A stretch of DNA of 64,000 bases. Source: Cornus controversa. Its lineage: Eukaryota; Streptophyta; Magnoliopsida; Cornales; Cornaceae. The notes under the pieces are model-generated. The model was given only the letters and a program-made list of their open reading frames with translations, had not been told where the DNA came from and made no database searches. Location of the stretch: assembly GCA_026545225.1 (NCBI GenBank), contig CM048849.1, positions 10,775,541 through 10,839,540 of the forward strand, written 5' to 3'. Shown here one piece after another: positions 34,691 to 47,320 of the stretch (positions are counted from its first letter, which is position 1; every line of letters begins with the position of its first letter). A program made the translations under genes and the position numbers.

Positions 34691-37520
34691 TGAAATACCT
34701 CCTACAAAATTTCATGCATGAGGTAGCTAGTCTCATACATAAAACTTAAGAGATACTTACAATTGATAGCAAACAGGCATAAAATACAAAGACAGAATAA
34801 AACAAATTTTAAAACAGAATAGAAAGTCCTTCAGAAGTAAAATTTTTAAATAAATAAAGTACGTGTCTGGTAATACAACTTGGAAGTCCCGTAACCCAAG
34901 GACTCCTTGACCAGAAAGAACAAGAGTTATTATTATAAATTAAATAACTGAACAACCAACGTCTCAATTGAGTTCATAAGCTGAACATGAAAAAAAGAAT
35001 AGATTCTTACTCTGAAAACTGATGAGAAGAGATGCCTGTCACAATCAACCAGCCCAAAACTCTATTTGCGCAATGAAACCGGCCTGGAACCTAAAATGTC
35101 AACAAAGTGGGTTAAACTCACGAGCAAGTTCTCTCTACTACAACCCAATAAGAGAACCGGTAAACATACCCTCTATATGAGGGACAACAAGTATATACAA
35201 ATAGATACAAATCATTTCCTTATTTATCTAATGTCTCCAAAATAGACGTCGTCCTATATACTGTCCCAATTCAACCCCTATCACACAAATTTAGAACCTA
35301 TTATCTAAGTTTAAAACCAAAGGCACAAAAATATAATACCCTATTAATCCTATGCAATCTTTACATGCCTCCTATACTATCCTTAAATACCTTATTAGGT
35401 ATTAGCAATCCTAACATGCCCCTTAGCAATCCTTATATGCCTCCCTAGATACCTTATTAGGTATTGGCAATCCTGACATGCTCCCTACCAATCCTTACAT
35501 GCCTCCTTAGATACCTTATTAGGTATTGGTAATCCTAACATGCCCTCTGGCAATCCTTACATGCCTCTACAACTGACCTATTAAACCAAAACAAAAGACT
35601 TAACCTACTTAGCACATTAATTTTATCTAACAGAACTTCAATCACCACAATAAAATAACTCATACACAATTAAACTAATATCAAGTATATCATAAACAGT
35701 TATAATTTTAAAGAATCCAATAAAGAAAAAATAGTATAACCACTAATTATATGAGCAAGCACACAACCAAATCTCCAATATACCTAAATCATCAAGGGAG
35801 TCTAAACCTAGCTCTAATCTGGGTTTCTGGGCCTATTTTATTCCTAAGAACCCTATTTAAACATTTTGTAATTTTTTAAAAATAAAAAAAAATATTTTCC
35901 AAATAAAAGAAAATGAAAACCCAATTTTGAGGCATACTTTTAAAACCAATTTAACCAAGAGGGAAACCCATTTCCACTTGAAATTAAAAACCCAAGTGTA
36001 ATAAGTTCCTAAAAGGTTATCTAATTTTTTTAAGAATTTTTTGGAATCTTTCAGAAATTTTAAAATATTTTCAAAATAAAAAAAATAAAAATCTAGTTTT
36101 GAGGCACATTTTTTATGCTAATTTAATGACAAGGGAACCTCATTTTGACTTGAAATTTAAAAACCAAGAGTATTCTGCCCCTAAAAGATTAATTTAAATT
36201 TTTGATAATTTTCAAGAATTTTTCAGTATTTTTAAAAATATTTTTCTTAGTTTTCAATATAAAAAATGATTTAAAAATTAAAAAAATATTAAAATATTTT
36301 GAACTGGGCCAAAACTGGGCCCAATGGGTAGGCCCGGCGAGTGGGACCCAACAGGCCTTTTTTTATTATTTTTTGTTTTTTTCTTCCTTTTTCTTTCTCT
36401 TTCACTATTACTTTCTCCAGCAGACACGCACAACAATGGCAGCATTTTTTCGGCCTTATTCTGGCCACCTCCAGTCATCGAAACTAGCGTATGAATATAC
36501 CATTGAACTCTTCTCGATCTAAGCTATGCATTGGTATCAAAATCACCCCCTCTCGCGGCCTAAATAAAAAAATCAAATTTCAAGTTTTAAAAATCTAAAA
36601 TTTCAAACCCAATTTTTCGTCAATCTACCCAACGATTCGCAACCAAACTTTCAAGGATTGTTCGAGGAAGTAAGATCAAACTATTAATCGGAACAAAAAC
36701 CTTTGAAATTGATGAATACATTAAACCCAATTTCGTGTTCTTACATATATATATATATACACACACGCACACTCGCCGATACAGTCATATATACATGCAT
36801 ATACATATGGAAAAATACTCTATAACAGTACTAAACCCACAAATTCTTCATGTTTAATCCACAGAATCACCCTTAGCATGTATAATCATTTAATTTTATA
36901 ATTAAATACATGAATATACGTATTTAAGCAACATATATACATAAAAATATATATATAATCTGTGTTTACGATTCAAAGGGAAAGAGAAGAGTTTGAACTT
37001 GCCTTTTCGATGAACAAGAACCCGTCTCAATGAATCACTCATTCTCTCTTGTCTCTCTTGCATCTACACTCTTCTGGTCTCTGTACGTGTAAACGATAGA
37101 AAGTTAACCCTAACCCCCTTTTCTTTTTCTTTTATTCTAATTTTCTTTCTAGAAAACTAAAATAAAAATTCCTAAATAATTATATTAATAAATATAAAAT
37201 ATGTAGCCCACCTACAAATAATAATATATATATATATATATATCTAGCCCAACCTGATAAAAAATTAAAAATTAAAGGACATGTAGCCCAAAGTCTCATA
37301 TATTTTATTTAAAAGAAAAATTACATTTAAAACAAATATTTCACACACAACTAAAATTAATCAACACTTAGTAACAATTCAAACATCAATATTAAACAAA
37401 TAAAACAAGCAATGACAAAATTTAACTAAAAATATTTAAATAATTAAAACCCAACTAAATAAATAATAAATAAATAAATAACCCAATTAAATAATTGGAA
37501 CCCAATTTAAATATCCTCAA
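34691..37520 (-). repeat. Tekay LTR (downstream copy), 5' end clipped
   Basis: The left edge TGAAATACCTCC matches the ends of the LTRs at 4308 and 38902. On the minus strand the LTR start 'TGTAATACCCC' is missing and homology starts at 'tttgaggatatttaaattggg'. Three 'ATACCTTATTAGGTAT' palindromes alternate with 'aatcctgacatgc' modules at about 35390-35570. Confidence 0.8.
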
Positions 37521-37529
37521 AGCTAGAAA

Positions 37530-38780
37530 TAGGCCTGGTGCCTGAATCTAAATCCATCACAAAGTCTATCTCATGACTCGGTGGTATCCCTGAAATTTCT
37601 TGAAACACATCCTGAAAGTCTCGCACCTTTGGAATGTAATCCATTGAAACTCTAATTCCTTCCGGGGACTCCTTACTAATACAGAATAGGTGAGTACTAA
37701 ACTCTCCATTGATTACGGCATAACAACCAAATATATCCCCTGACTAGGTATAGTAAAAATAATCGCCTTATCATGACAATTAACTTGGGCATAATAATAC
37801 AATAACCGATCCATCCCGAATATAACATCATATGAATTCATGTCTAGGATCAATAGATCTCCTAAGAACCCGAGTCTGCCAACGCCTATAGTGACTTGAC
37901 TACAACATTTCCATAAAACCGTACTAACTCCCAATGGTGTAGCTATAGCAAGTAGAGAACTATATGGCTGAATGTCTATACTCGATAAATTAGAAAATGT
38001 TCTAGATACAAAGGAATGAGATGCACTAGTATCAAATAAAACACGACCGAATCTACCATTGATCAAAAACATACCCTCAATCGCCTGAGGAGCCTACACC
38101 TCATATAGCATGACGTTGTAGACCCTCCCATAATGCATCCGCTAACCAGGTTGCCCCATGGGCGGTGGCAGTGCGGGAAAAGTTGGACGATGCTAAGCCT
38201 GAATCCGTGAAACTTGTGGTACTAGCAAAGGTGGTTGCTGCCTCTGTCCCTGCTGACCAAGTTGTCCCTGATTGGTGTTAGGGCAATATTTAGCTGAATG
38301 CCCAAACTCACCACACCCATAAGAATGTCCTCTGAATACACCAGCAGGCCTCCTAAATCTTGTTTTCCTGTGACTGAACCTAACCTACCTGCGGTACTCC
38401 ATTCTGTCTCCTGTGAGTAGAGGCTTCCCCTTTCTGAGCACCACCGTTACCCCTTGTTTCTTCCACGACTGCTGCCCTTGATAACTGCCCCTGTCAAATT
38501 GCCTCCCACCATTTTCATTCCTCTTATCCCAGGTATTTGGTTACTCCACCAGTAATGGAACATGCATCAACTACGGTGGCTGCTGATTCTGAAGAGTAGT
38601 CACCACCATTATAGCTATAACCTGAGTAATAATGACTGCCAAATCAGGAGAAAGTTAAGCATTTCCACCCTAAACATTATCCTGACCCCGATGTTGGTTC
38701 ACACTACTCCTCATATGGGGTGGAATCTGAATAGATGAAAAAAAATAGAATCAATACCCCAATAATAGACTAAGACGTAT
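37530..38780 (-). pseudogene. gag tail and protease of the Tekay array, broken
   Basis: The minus strand has a zinc-knuckle remnant CGEFGHSAKYC (about 38312-38280) whose first Cys reads as Ser, then a retroviral-type aspartic protease at 38072-37713. The active site reads LFDTSASHSFV, with Ser replacing the invariant Gly of DTG. Then come DVIFGMDRLLYY and the linker toward RT (VRDFQDVFQEISGIPP). The frame ends where the LTR begins at about 37520. The main gag domain is deleted. Confidence 0.82.
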
Positions 38781-38887
38781 AGAGTATAATGAATATTATA
38801 CCTAAAAGCTATTTATCAGAATACGCAACGTAAAAATTACTGTATGATAGACCCTAAGGACCCGAGAATATTTAAACTTGGAATGCT

Positions 38888-38899
38888 GCTCTGATACCA
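38888..38899 (-). promoter_or_regulatory. Primer binding site, initiator tRNA-Met type
   Basis: TGGTATCAGAGC on the minus strand, directly inside the end of the LTR at 38902. This is the standard PBS of most plant LTR elements. Confidence 0.88.
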
Positions 38900-41621
38900 A
38901 CGGAAATACCCCCTACAAAATTTCATGCATGAGGTGGCCAATCTCATACATAAAACGCAAGGGATACTTACAACTGATAGCAAACAAGAATAGAATACAA
39001 GGACAAAATAAAACAAATTTTAAAACAGAATAGAAAGTCCTTTTGAAGTAAAAATGTTAAATAAATAAAGTACGTGTCTGGCAATACAACTTGGAAGTCT
39101 TGTAACCTAAGGACCCCTTGACTAGAAATAATAAGAGTTATTACTATAAATTAAATAACCGAACAACCAACATCCCAATTGAGTTCATAAGCTGAACATG
39201 AAGAAAAGAAATAGATTCCTACTCTAAAAACTGATGAGGGAAGATGTCTGCCACAATCAACCAACCCAAAACTCTATCTGCGCGGTAAAACATGTATGGG
39301 ACCTGAAATGTCAACAAAGTGGGTTAAACCCACGATCAAATTCTTTCAACTACAACTCAATCAGAGAACCGGTAAACATACCCTCTATATGAGGGACAAC
39401 AAGTATATACAAATATATACAAATCATTTCCTTATTTATCTCATGTCTCCAAAATAAATGTCGTCCTATATGACGTCCCAATTCAACCTCTATCACACAA
39501 ATTTAGAACCTATTATCTAAGTTCAAAACCAAAGGCACAAAAATATAATACCCTATTAATTCTAGGCAATCCTCACATGCCTCTTATACTATCCTTAAAT
39601 ACCTTATTAGGTATTGGCAATCCTGACATGCTCCCTGACAATCCTTTATTAGGTATTGGCAATCCTAACATGCCCCCTGGCAATCCTTATATGCCTCTAC
39701 AACTAACCTATTAAACCAAAACAAAAAACCTAACCTACTTAGCACATTAATTTAATCTAACAAAAGTTTAATCACCACAATAAAATAACTTATACACAAT
39801 TAAACTAATCTCAAGTATATCATGAATAGTTATGATTTCAAAGAATCCAATGAAGGAAGAAAAAATAATATAACCACCAATTATATGAGCAAGCACACAA
39901 CCAAATCTCCAATGTACCTAAAACATCGAGGGAGTCAAGACCTAGCTATAATCTAGGTTTTCGGGTCTAATCTATTCCTAAGAATCCTATTTAATCATTT
40001 TGTAATTTTTGAAAGTTTTAAAAAATATTTTCCAAATAAAAGAAAATGAGAACCCAATTTTGAGACACACTTTTAAAACCAATTTAACCACGTGGGAAGC
40101 CCATTTCCACTTGAAATTTAAAACCCAAGTGTATTCTGTCCCTAAAAGGTTACCTAAAATTTTTAAGAATTTTTTTGAAATTTTAAAATATTTCCAAAAT
40201 AAAAGAAAATAAAAATCTAGTTTTGAGGCACACTTTTTATGCTACTTTAACCACAAGGGAACCTTATTTTGACTTGAAGTTTAAAACCCAAGCGTATTTT
40301 GCAACTAAAAGATTAATTTAAAATTTTGAGAATTTTTTGGTATTTTTAAAAATATTTGTCCTAATTTTCTATATAAAAAATGATTTAAAAATTAAAGAAA
40401 ATGTTAAAATATTTTGGACTGGGCCCAATGGGTGAGCCCGGTGAGTGAGACTTAACGGACCTTTTTCGGTCCTCGACAAGTAGCGCACGCGCTAGAGACC
40501 CTTTTTCTTTTTTCTTTTCTTTTTTTTTTTTCTTCCTTCTTCTTTCTCTTTCCTTGCTACTTTTTCCAACAGGCACGCACAACAATGACAACATTTTTCT
40601 GGCCACCTCCGATCACCAAAACTCGAGTATGAATATACCATTGGACTCGTCTCGATCTAAGCTACGAATTGGTACAAATATCACCCCCTCTCGCGACCTA
40701 AATAAAAAACAGTCATTTTCAAGTTTAAAAAATCTAAAATTTCAAACCCAATTTCTCGTCAGCTACCCAACGATTCGCAACTAAACTTTCAAGGATTGTT
40801 CGGGGAAGCAAGATCTACCTATTAATCGCAACAAAAATCTTCAAAATTGATGAATACATTAAACCCAATTTAATGTTCGTACATATATATATATGTACAC
40901 ACCCGCCTATACAGTCATATATACATGCATATAAATATGGAAAATACCCTATAGCAGTACCAAACCCACAGGTTCTTCATGTTTAATCCACAAAATCACC
41001 CTTATCATGCATAAAACATTTAATTTCATAATTAAATACATGAATATACGTATTCAAGCAACATATATACATAAAAAATATATATAATCTATGTTTACGA
41101 TTCAAAGGAGAAGAGAATAGTTCGAACTTGCCTTTTTGACGAACAAGAACCCGTCTCGATGAATCGCTCCTTCTCTCCCTTCTCTCTTGTGTCTACGCTC
41201 TTCCAGTCTCTATACGTGTAAATGACAGAAACCCTAACCCCCTTTTCTTTTTCTTATATTATAATTTTCTTTCTAGAAAACTAAAATAAAAGTTCCTAAA
41301 TAATTACTTTAATAAATATAAAATACTTAGGTCACCTATAAATAATATATATATAGCCTAGCCTTATAGTCTAGCCCAACCTGATAAAAAATAAAAAAAG
41401 TAAAGGACATGCAGCCCAAAATCCCATATATTTTATTTAAAAGAAAAATTATATTTAAAACAAATATTTCACACAATTAAAATCAATCAACACTTAGCAA
41501 CAATTCAAACATCCACATTAAATAAACAAAACAGGTATTGACAAAATTTAACTAAAACCATTTAAATAATTAAAACCCAACTAAATAAATAATAAATAAA
41601 CTCAATTAAATAATTGGAACA

Positions 41622-43021
41622 TGTTAAGTTGGCTCAAATTCCTATTGTGATTAGGTTTCTATTATAGAGTTGTATCTTATTAGGTAATTTCTTAGTAGGC
41701 AAGTCTTGGTCTCAAGGTAGGAAAGTACTTGTTAGGCAAGTCTTGGGCTCTAAGGAATTGTAATCCTAGTCTACCAATGAATTGGGTTTTGGGTTCCATA
41801 AATAGTTACCTATGTTATAGATTAAGAGGAGTGAGAAGAGAAGAGGCAACATTCTCATTGTTTTTGAGAGGACACTTAAAGAAAGAATTCTTGTTTAGAA
41901 TTTGTGATTTTCTTTTGAGTGAGATTGGGTGTATAAGGGTTAAGGGTTCAGAGTTGAGCGTACTCTTGATACAATCTTTCTACTGGTACTTTTACAATCT
42001 ATATAGTCAAATTGGGCTCTCTATAGACGTAGACTTGTTTAGCTAAACCACATATTATTCTTGGTGTGTTCTTGCAAATTTCTTCGTGCTTGTTTACTTA
42101 TCATCACATCGTAATACTTAATTGTTAGTGATTGGGGGCTTATTTCTCAATAAACTGGTATCAGAGCTTCAAGGTACACACAAGGTGTTTCATAAAAGTC
42201 TTGTCTAGATTTTTTTTTATAATATGAGTGGTGTTCGTCTTGGGCACTTGTGACAATCATGGCCAATAATATTGCTATACAATACAAGGTGGAGAGATTT
42301 GATGGTAAGGGTAGCTTCACCCTATGGCAAGGGAAGGTGAAGGACATCCTAGTTCGATAAGACTTAGCACGGGCATTGAAAGGGAAGGATGGAAAGTCAG
42401 AAAAAATGTTAGTTGATGATTAGCAGGATATAGAGTCAAGGTGTGTTAGCATTATTCGACTCTGTATTAGGGATAACATCATTAACAATGTTAATGAAGA
42501 TGATTTGACATCGAAATTGTGAGAGAAACTAGAGAAGCTCTATCTAGCGAAAAGTTTTACAACTAAACTTAATCTAAAACGGAATTTGTACATGCTAAAG
42601 ATGAAGGAAATCAGAAACTTCTTGGAGCACATGAATGGATTTCATAGAATTTTTGATCAACTTGAAAAGGTCGATGTGAAAATTGAAGAAGAAGACAAAT
42701 CACTATTACTTCTTACTTCACTTCCAGATTCCTATGAGAACATAGTGATAACCATCTTGTATGGCAAAGATACGCTGAAGATTGAGAAAGTTGAGTCGAC
42801 TCTCTTGTTCAACGACAAAAGAAAATCTCCCATTGATGAGAGTTCAAGTTCGACTATGGTTGCTCATTGGTAGAATAGGGGAAGGCAGACTAACTAAGGA
42901 TCTAGTGATAACTAGGGATCTAGTAATTCTTGGTGTGTTCTTGCAAATTTATTCGTGCTTGTTTACTTATCATCACATTGTAATACTTGGTGGTTCGTGA
43001 TTGGGGGCTTATTTTTCTACA
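41622..43021 (+). mobile_element. Internally deleted Ty1/copia element (Tork/Tnt1-like)
   Basis: A 5' LTR TGTTAAGTTGGC...TTTCTCA (41622 to about 42149) is followed by a PBS TGGTATCAGAGC (42156-42167) and gag. Only the last roughly 100 bp of the 3' LTR remain (about 42924-43021, ending CTACA). Flanks GAACA (41617-41621) and AAACC (43022-43026) are a plausible but imperfect TSD, since the related LTR at 37500 reads GAACCC there. Protease, integrase, RT and RNase H are all gone; gag joins the LTR tail at a shared 'attcttgg'. Confidence 0.82.
42257..42915 (+). pseudogene. copia gag, broken
   Basis: Begins near ATG 42260 and reads as a Tork/Tnt1-type gag: VERFDGKGSFTLW, LARALKGKDGK, then FLEHMNGFHRIFDQLEKVDV, ALLLLTSLP-like LLLLTSLPDSYENIV, and a basic RGRQTN tail. 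Stops near 42358, 42421, 42520 and 42871. The nucleocapsid and everything downstream are missing. Confidence 0.82.
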
Positions 43022-43061
43022 AAACCCAATTTAAATATCTTCAAAATTTACGGGGTATTAC

Positions 43062-43270
43062 ATTCTTCCCCTCTAAAAGGAGAAATTCTGTCCTCAAAAT
43101 TCGCCCTATACCTGAAAGAAATAGCTCTGGATACTTTACTTTTATTTCATCCTTCCTTTCCCAAGTGGACTCTGCCTCATTGTGGTGGCTCCACTGAACT
43201 CAAACTAACGGAATGGTCTTAGAACGAAGAACCTAGTCCCTGCGGTCAAGAATACTGTAAGGCTGCTCCA
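43062..43270 (-). pseudogene. Tekay chromodomain end and PPT
   Basis: The minus strand reads MEQPYSILDRRD, VLRSKTIPLV and WSHHNEAESTWERKDE ... KYPELF, very like 23520-23690, then a PPT 'ttagaggggaagaa' abutting the LTR start at 43061. Two in-frame stops. Homology ends at about 43270, where copia sequence soon follows. Confidence 0.85.
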
Positions 43271-43409
43271 TTGTTTGCATGTGTGTTTCATAGACACTCA
43301 TTGTTTCTGAATGTCTTCTTTAATGACAATGTATTTTAACTTTGTGTGTTTAACACCTTTAGAATATCTATCATTTTTTAGATAAGAAGACAATTACGGC
43401 ATTAACACA

Positions 43410-44130
43410 AAAAATTTTCAACAACCTAAAAATATAATCCATAACTCCAAGTCCATAAATAAAATTCTACAACCATAAATCATAAATTGTAGCCTCAAAG
43501 ATGTTACAAACTCAGTCTCCAAAATAAACAAAGCAATAACAAACTGCTTTGCACTTTTTAATGATATTGCTCCTCCAGCAAAAAAGAACACATAACCAAG
43601 AGTGAATTTTATGTTATCCACAAATCCAAAAAATTGAGTCTGAGTATCCAATAATTTGTAATTGATCAGTCTTCCTAGAACCTCTCTAGAACCTTTCCAT
43701 ATATGCTTTTTGAGACAATCCTAACAATCCACGTAATCAATCTTGAAATTTCTATTCCTATCACGTAAGATGCTTCACCGATATCTTTCATTTCAAAGTT
43801 CGTTGAGAGAGATAATTATTTGTTTCACATAATAAACCAAGATCACAGCTAGCAAACAAAATATTCAAAATATAAAATCATAAATATAAACTTATTCCCA
43901 TTAACCTTCAAGTATATACATCAATTAATAGTACTTTCTTAAACCCAAAAGAAGTAATAGTATCATTAAACTTAAGATACTATTGTCGAAAGTTTTTTTA
44001 AGTTCATATACTGACTTCTTAATTTTACAGACCATGTGTTTCTTATCCCTGAATGTGAAGCCTCCAGGTTGATTCATATAGACTTCATCTTCTAAACTCC
44101 ATTCATAAAGAAGTTTTCACAATTAATAAG
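43410..44130 (-). pseudogene. copia RT-RNase H fragment
   Basis: The minus strand from about 44130 reads an RT segment (VYMNQPGGFTFRDKKH, then YLKFNDTITSFGFKK), damaged by stops and frameshifts, then GLSQKAYM. RNase H follows in the 43651-43418 frame (GYVFFFAGGAISLKSAKQ, ETEFV where the family has EAEFV). No LTRs or flanks are attached. It is unrelated to the copia gag at 42257 by position and strand. Confidence 0.75.
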
Positions 44131-44763
44131 TGCATAATTTTTATATTTGTTAGTAGTTTATATTATTTTATTTAATAAATGTGTTTTTGTGTCATTTTAG
44201 GTTTATGGTGATGTTTATGGAAAAGACCCAAATTCAACAAATATAAAAGCCCATGACTTCTTTCCGCAGCCTTACTATTTAGGCCATAACATCCACCTCG
44301 AATATTGGATTAATGCAAGCCTAGACTTTTTAGAAAGCCTATTCATAGGGGAACAGATTTGTGTTGACGAAGAAGCCCTAATTCTGACATTTGAGGGGTG
44401 AAAATTGGGTGTCAAAGTAGTCAAAAAGTTTGCGCGAATGTTACACTAGTTATGGTAATTTGACCATATCTCTCAACTCGGATATCGGAATTGGGCAAAC
44501 TCAATGGCTATGAGAAGATAAATTGAAGACCAAGATATTTTTATTTTATGGAAAATAGTGAATCTTAATTATTCAAGTTCAAACTTGGATTTCAAGTCAT
44601 AGGAAATATTCTAGTAGAGTTTCTTCTCAGCACTTTTTTTATTTTCTTTTACTTGGAGAACATCCTAGAGTAGGGCCGGCTAGACCCTTAGGCGACTTAG
44701 GCGGTCACCTAAGGCCCCAGCCATTAGAAGGCCTCCAAATTATTTTATTTCCTTAATAAGCGA
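44131..44763. other. Unclassified repeat sequence; hAT-like end near 44675
   Basis: No coding domain. 'agggccggctagaccc' followed by 'ttaggcgacttaggcggtcacctaaggcccc' (44673-44720) resembles the terminal region of non-autonomous plant hAT elements. The sequence at 44130-44640 has the look of an old LTR but no boundaries. Confidence 0.35.
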
Positions 44764-45127
44764 TGAAGCACAAATCCACTCTTGATCTGGTTAAACGCCA
44801 ACCTGTAAAAGGACAAAACAAAGGAAACCGAAAAGACATCGGCGTGGTGCCAGCCGATTACATTTTGACGCTCAAGTCAGATATCGAAAAGACTTTGAAA
44901 GCTATAAAGGCACTCATAGGGTATTAATTGAGTACCTTGTATATGGACCATCTCTGTATTTATAGCGGTCATATAAAAATTTATCCTAGTAGGAGACTGG
45001 CTCTTCAGTTCCACATCCTTACCAGAAGATAGAAAAGTCCTGGTCAAAGTACATCTCTCATCCATGTCACATGAATCATTACTACCCACGTCACCTGGAT
45101 TTATAATTTGAATCAAATACTCTATCA
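44764..45127 (-). repeat. Probable 3' LTR of the Tat element
   Basis: The minus strand starts TGATAGAGTATTTG after the purine tract and holds a TATAAATA box (about 44960) and then 'ctgacttgagcgtcaaaatg...ggctggcaccacgccg', the signature wording of Tat LTRs. It is tentatively ended at ...GTGCTTCA (44764). Confidence 0.6.
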
Positions 45128-45472
45128 GATGCCCCCTGTTTATGAGGGTCACTTGTCGAACCTTAGGAACACTCTGTCTGGCCCGTTGGGTTGTAAAAAT
45201 AGACTCCTGACTCAAGGAATTTTCTTAAATTTCCACCTTGGCCAACGGACTTAAACCTGAACTAGTTGTTGGGCTGGCAGATCCTAGCGCCTGGGCCTAG
45301 TCGGTCTTCCTAGTCATCCTCGACTAGTCTTCTAGGCGATGATCTTAGCCGGTCTGTTTTATTTGACACTTCTTAATTGTTAGCTTTGTGAACATTGCAT
45401 TCTAAACGTTGGGATCTAGCCGTTGGCTAGGTGAACGTTGCTTAGGTGATCGTTGCTCCTAGGCCTCACACC

Positions 45473-45479
45473 TATAAAA
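45473..45479 (+). promoter_or_regulatory. TATA box upstream of the antisense ORF remnant
   Basis: CCTATAAAAGCCCC in a comparatively GC-rich stretch about 175 bp before the first recognisable codons at 45653, facing opposite to the Tat element. Confidence 0.5.
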
Positions 45480-45652
45480 GCCCCTTGACATCCTTACTTC
45501 TCATACACCATCAACTACCATTTAGTTTATGCCATAACTTTGAGAGACTAGATCCAGTGCCCTTTGCTCCTTCCTCTCCCATCTATGAAGCTCTTGAGTT
45601 GATTTATTCCTTCATGGAAACCTAATATAAGTGCTAATATCTTGCTTCCACT

Positions 45653-47320
45653 ATGACTGCCTTGGAGGTGGAAGAGTTGGCAGTCCACTATTATTTCCTA
45701 GACAGGGTCATTGTCAAATCTCCAACTAGCGTAAAAAGGGTCTATTCAATTTCTGAGGGGGAGACATGTTTATATAAGGGCACTTTTGCCTGTGGCCTCC
45801 GGTTCCCAATTTTAATTTTTATAAAGGAACTACTTCAAGCTACTAACCTCTGTCCTTCCTAACTCATGCCAACTTCTTGGTGCATAATTATGACTTTCTT
45901 GTCTTATGGAGAACTTGTGGCATGAAACTCTGGTGTGCGTAAATGAATTTCTCTCTTTCTATGGGTTATTCAAAAATGGTGATTAGCGCCACCTTCACGG
46001 CCAGGCGAGTGAAAAATATCCGCCCAAAGGCTTAGTGCTTGTTAACAACAACAATTGCATCAAGTCATAGAAAAATAGGTTCTTTTTGTTTCTAGCTGTT
46101 GGGAACCCACACCCCACTACATCCCCTGTATGTGGATTGACGGTCTCCTCTCTTTTTTTGCCCTTGCTTTTTGTTTCCTTTTGCCTTATACATACATAAA
46201 TGTCTTTAAATTCAGCTTGGAGGGCCGAGCCACCTGTAGGTGAGGAAGAGGAAGATAGGTTGGAGAAAACCTACCACCATTTAATGAGGGATGCCTAGGT
46301 CCTGACCCTAGATACGGGACTGAACGTATTAGGCTATCCTCCTTGTGTTGCTATAGACAAAAGGGGTAAACATTCTTTCCTCCTACACTTCTTCCATTCC
46401 TTTTTTAACAAAATATCCTTCGTGTACTTACTAGAAAAAATGTACAGGGCCTTCTCAGAGGAGGATAGACAGGGATCTTCTTACCTAGTCGAAGGCTAAA
46501 GGTGTTGCCTCTTCCTCTTCACCTTCTACACCAAAAAGGCCATGAAGGCCTGTGGTCATTAGATAGGGAGGAGGGCGGTTTTGTCTCCCCCTTCTATTGG
46601 GAACTCTCCTCCTGGCTCCGCCCTCGCTCCCACTCATGCTCTTATGAGCATTCAGGATCCAAGCTCCTTTAGGGTGTTGGCGATTCAGCTATTTGGAGGT
46701 ATTATATCCTAACTATCTTTCTTGTCCGCAGCCAGCAGTGCCGAGTCAATGTTGTCCAACCTAGGGCACGTCGTTGCTAAGGCCAAACAATTCATTCTGC
46801 AGAACGATCTTGAGAAGGTAGACGCATTTGGGGCATGTGCGTCCACTGGGCATCTTATGGCTAATCTGGCCAAGGTTTGCTCATTTTCCTCTTTCACTTT
46901 ATTGGTATCACACCTCATGCCGTTCACTTATACATAATTCAATGTGTCTAACAGGGTATGACGTTCACCCAGTCCGTCTCTAATCACTTCCTATGGATGG
47001 AATCATAACATAAAAGGCGAAAGACAACCTTAAATTCTGAGATAGAGTCCTTACGCTCTTCTCATTCTTATCATATAGGGGGGATTGATGTTCTCAACTC
47101 CTAACTCCATCACAAACGGGAGGCGATGGCCAGGCTGAACACTGACTTGCCAGAGATCTAGGCTGTGGTTGTTGAGCAGTTCAAGGACTTGCCTGAGTTC
47201 AAAAAGTTATGCGACGAGTCATATGTCGAAGGCTTTGAACACTTCCATGAAGTGGCTCAAGGCAAATGGCCCAGGATAGACTTCTCCCATTTGCAGCTCG
47301 ATTAGGAGTCCGACCCTTGA
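45653..47320 (+). pseudogene. Antisense extra ORF of the Tat element (putative gypsy-type transposon protein), decayed
   Basis: Plus-strand frames, opposite to pol, give an N-terminal segment (VIVKSPTSVKRVYSISEGET) and a C-terminal segment VVEQFKDLPEFKKLCDESYV ... YVEGFEHFHEVAQGKW-PRIDFSHLQLD. These resemble the plant 'putative gypsy type transposon' protein family found as antisense ORFs in Tat elements; the match is from memory of the family. An intervening stretch near 46722-46937 stays open. More than ten stops and several frame changes make it non-functional. Biochemical role unknown. Confidence 0.55.

Larger units (their letters stand above)
38902..43061 (-). repeat. Tekay LTR (shared copy), split by a copia element
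   Basis: On the minus strand it starts TGTAATACCCCG at 43061 and ends in GGGGGTATTTCC at 38902, where the final CA is mutated. The copia element at 41622-43021 interrupts it near its start. The remainder aligns with 34691-37520, including 'taccttattaggtattggc' modules at about 39600-39680. Confidence 0.82.
34691..43270 (-). mobile_element. Recombinant Tekay array: LTR, gag-protease, shared LTR, end of another pol
   Basis: Read on the minus strand: end of a pol chromodomain and PPT (43260-43062), an LTR (43061-38902), PBS and gag-protease (38899-37530), then a second LTR (37520-34691). The middle LTR therefore has a pol end upstream and a PBS downstream, as if two elements share one LTR. The gag core and everything from RT to PPT are missing from the left unit, and the left LTR lacks about its first 20 bp. 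A copia element lies in the shared LTR. This arrangement fits unequal recombination followed by deletions. Confidence 0.8.
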
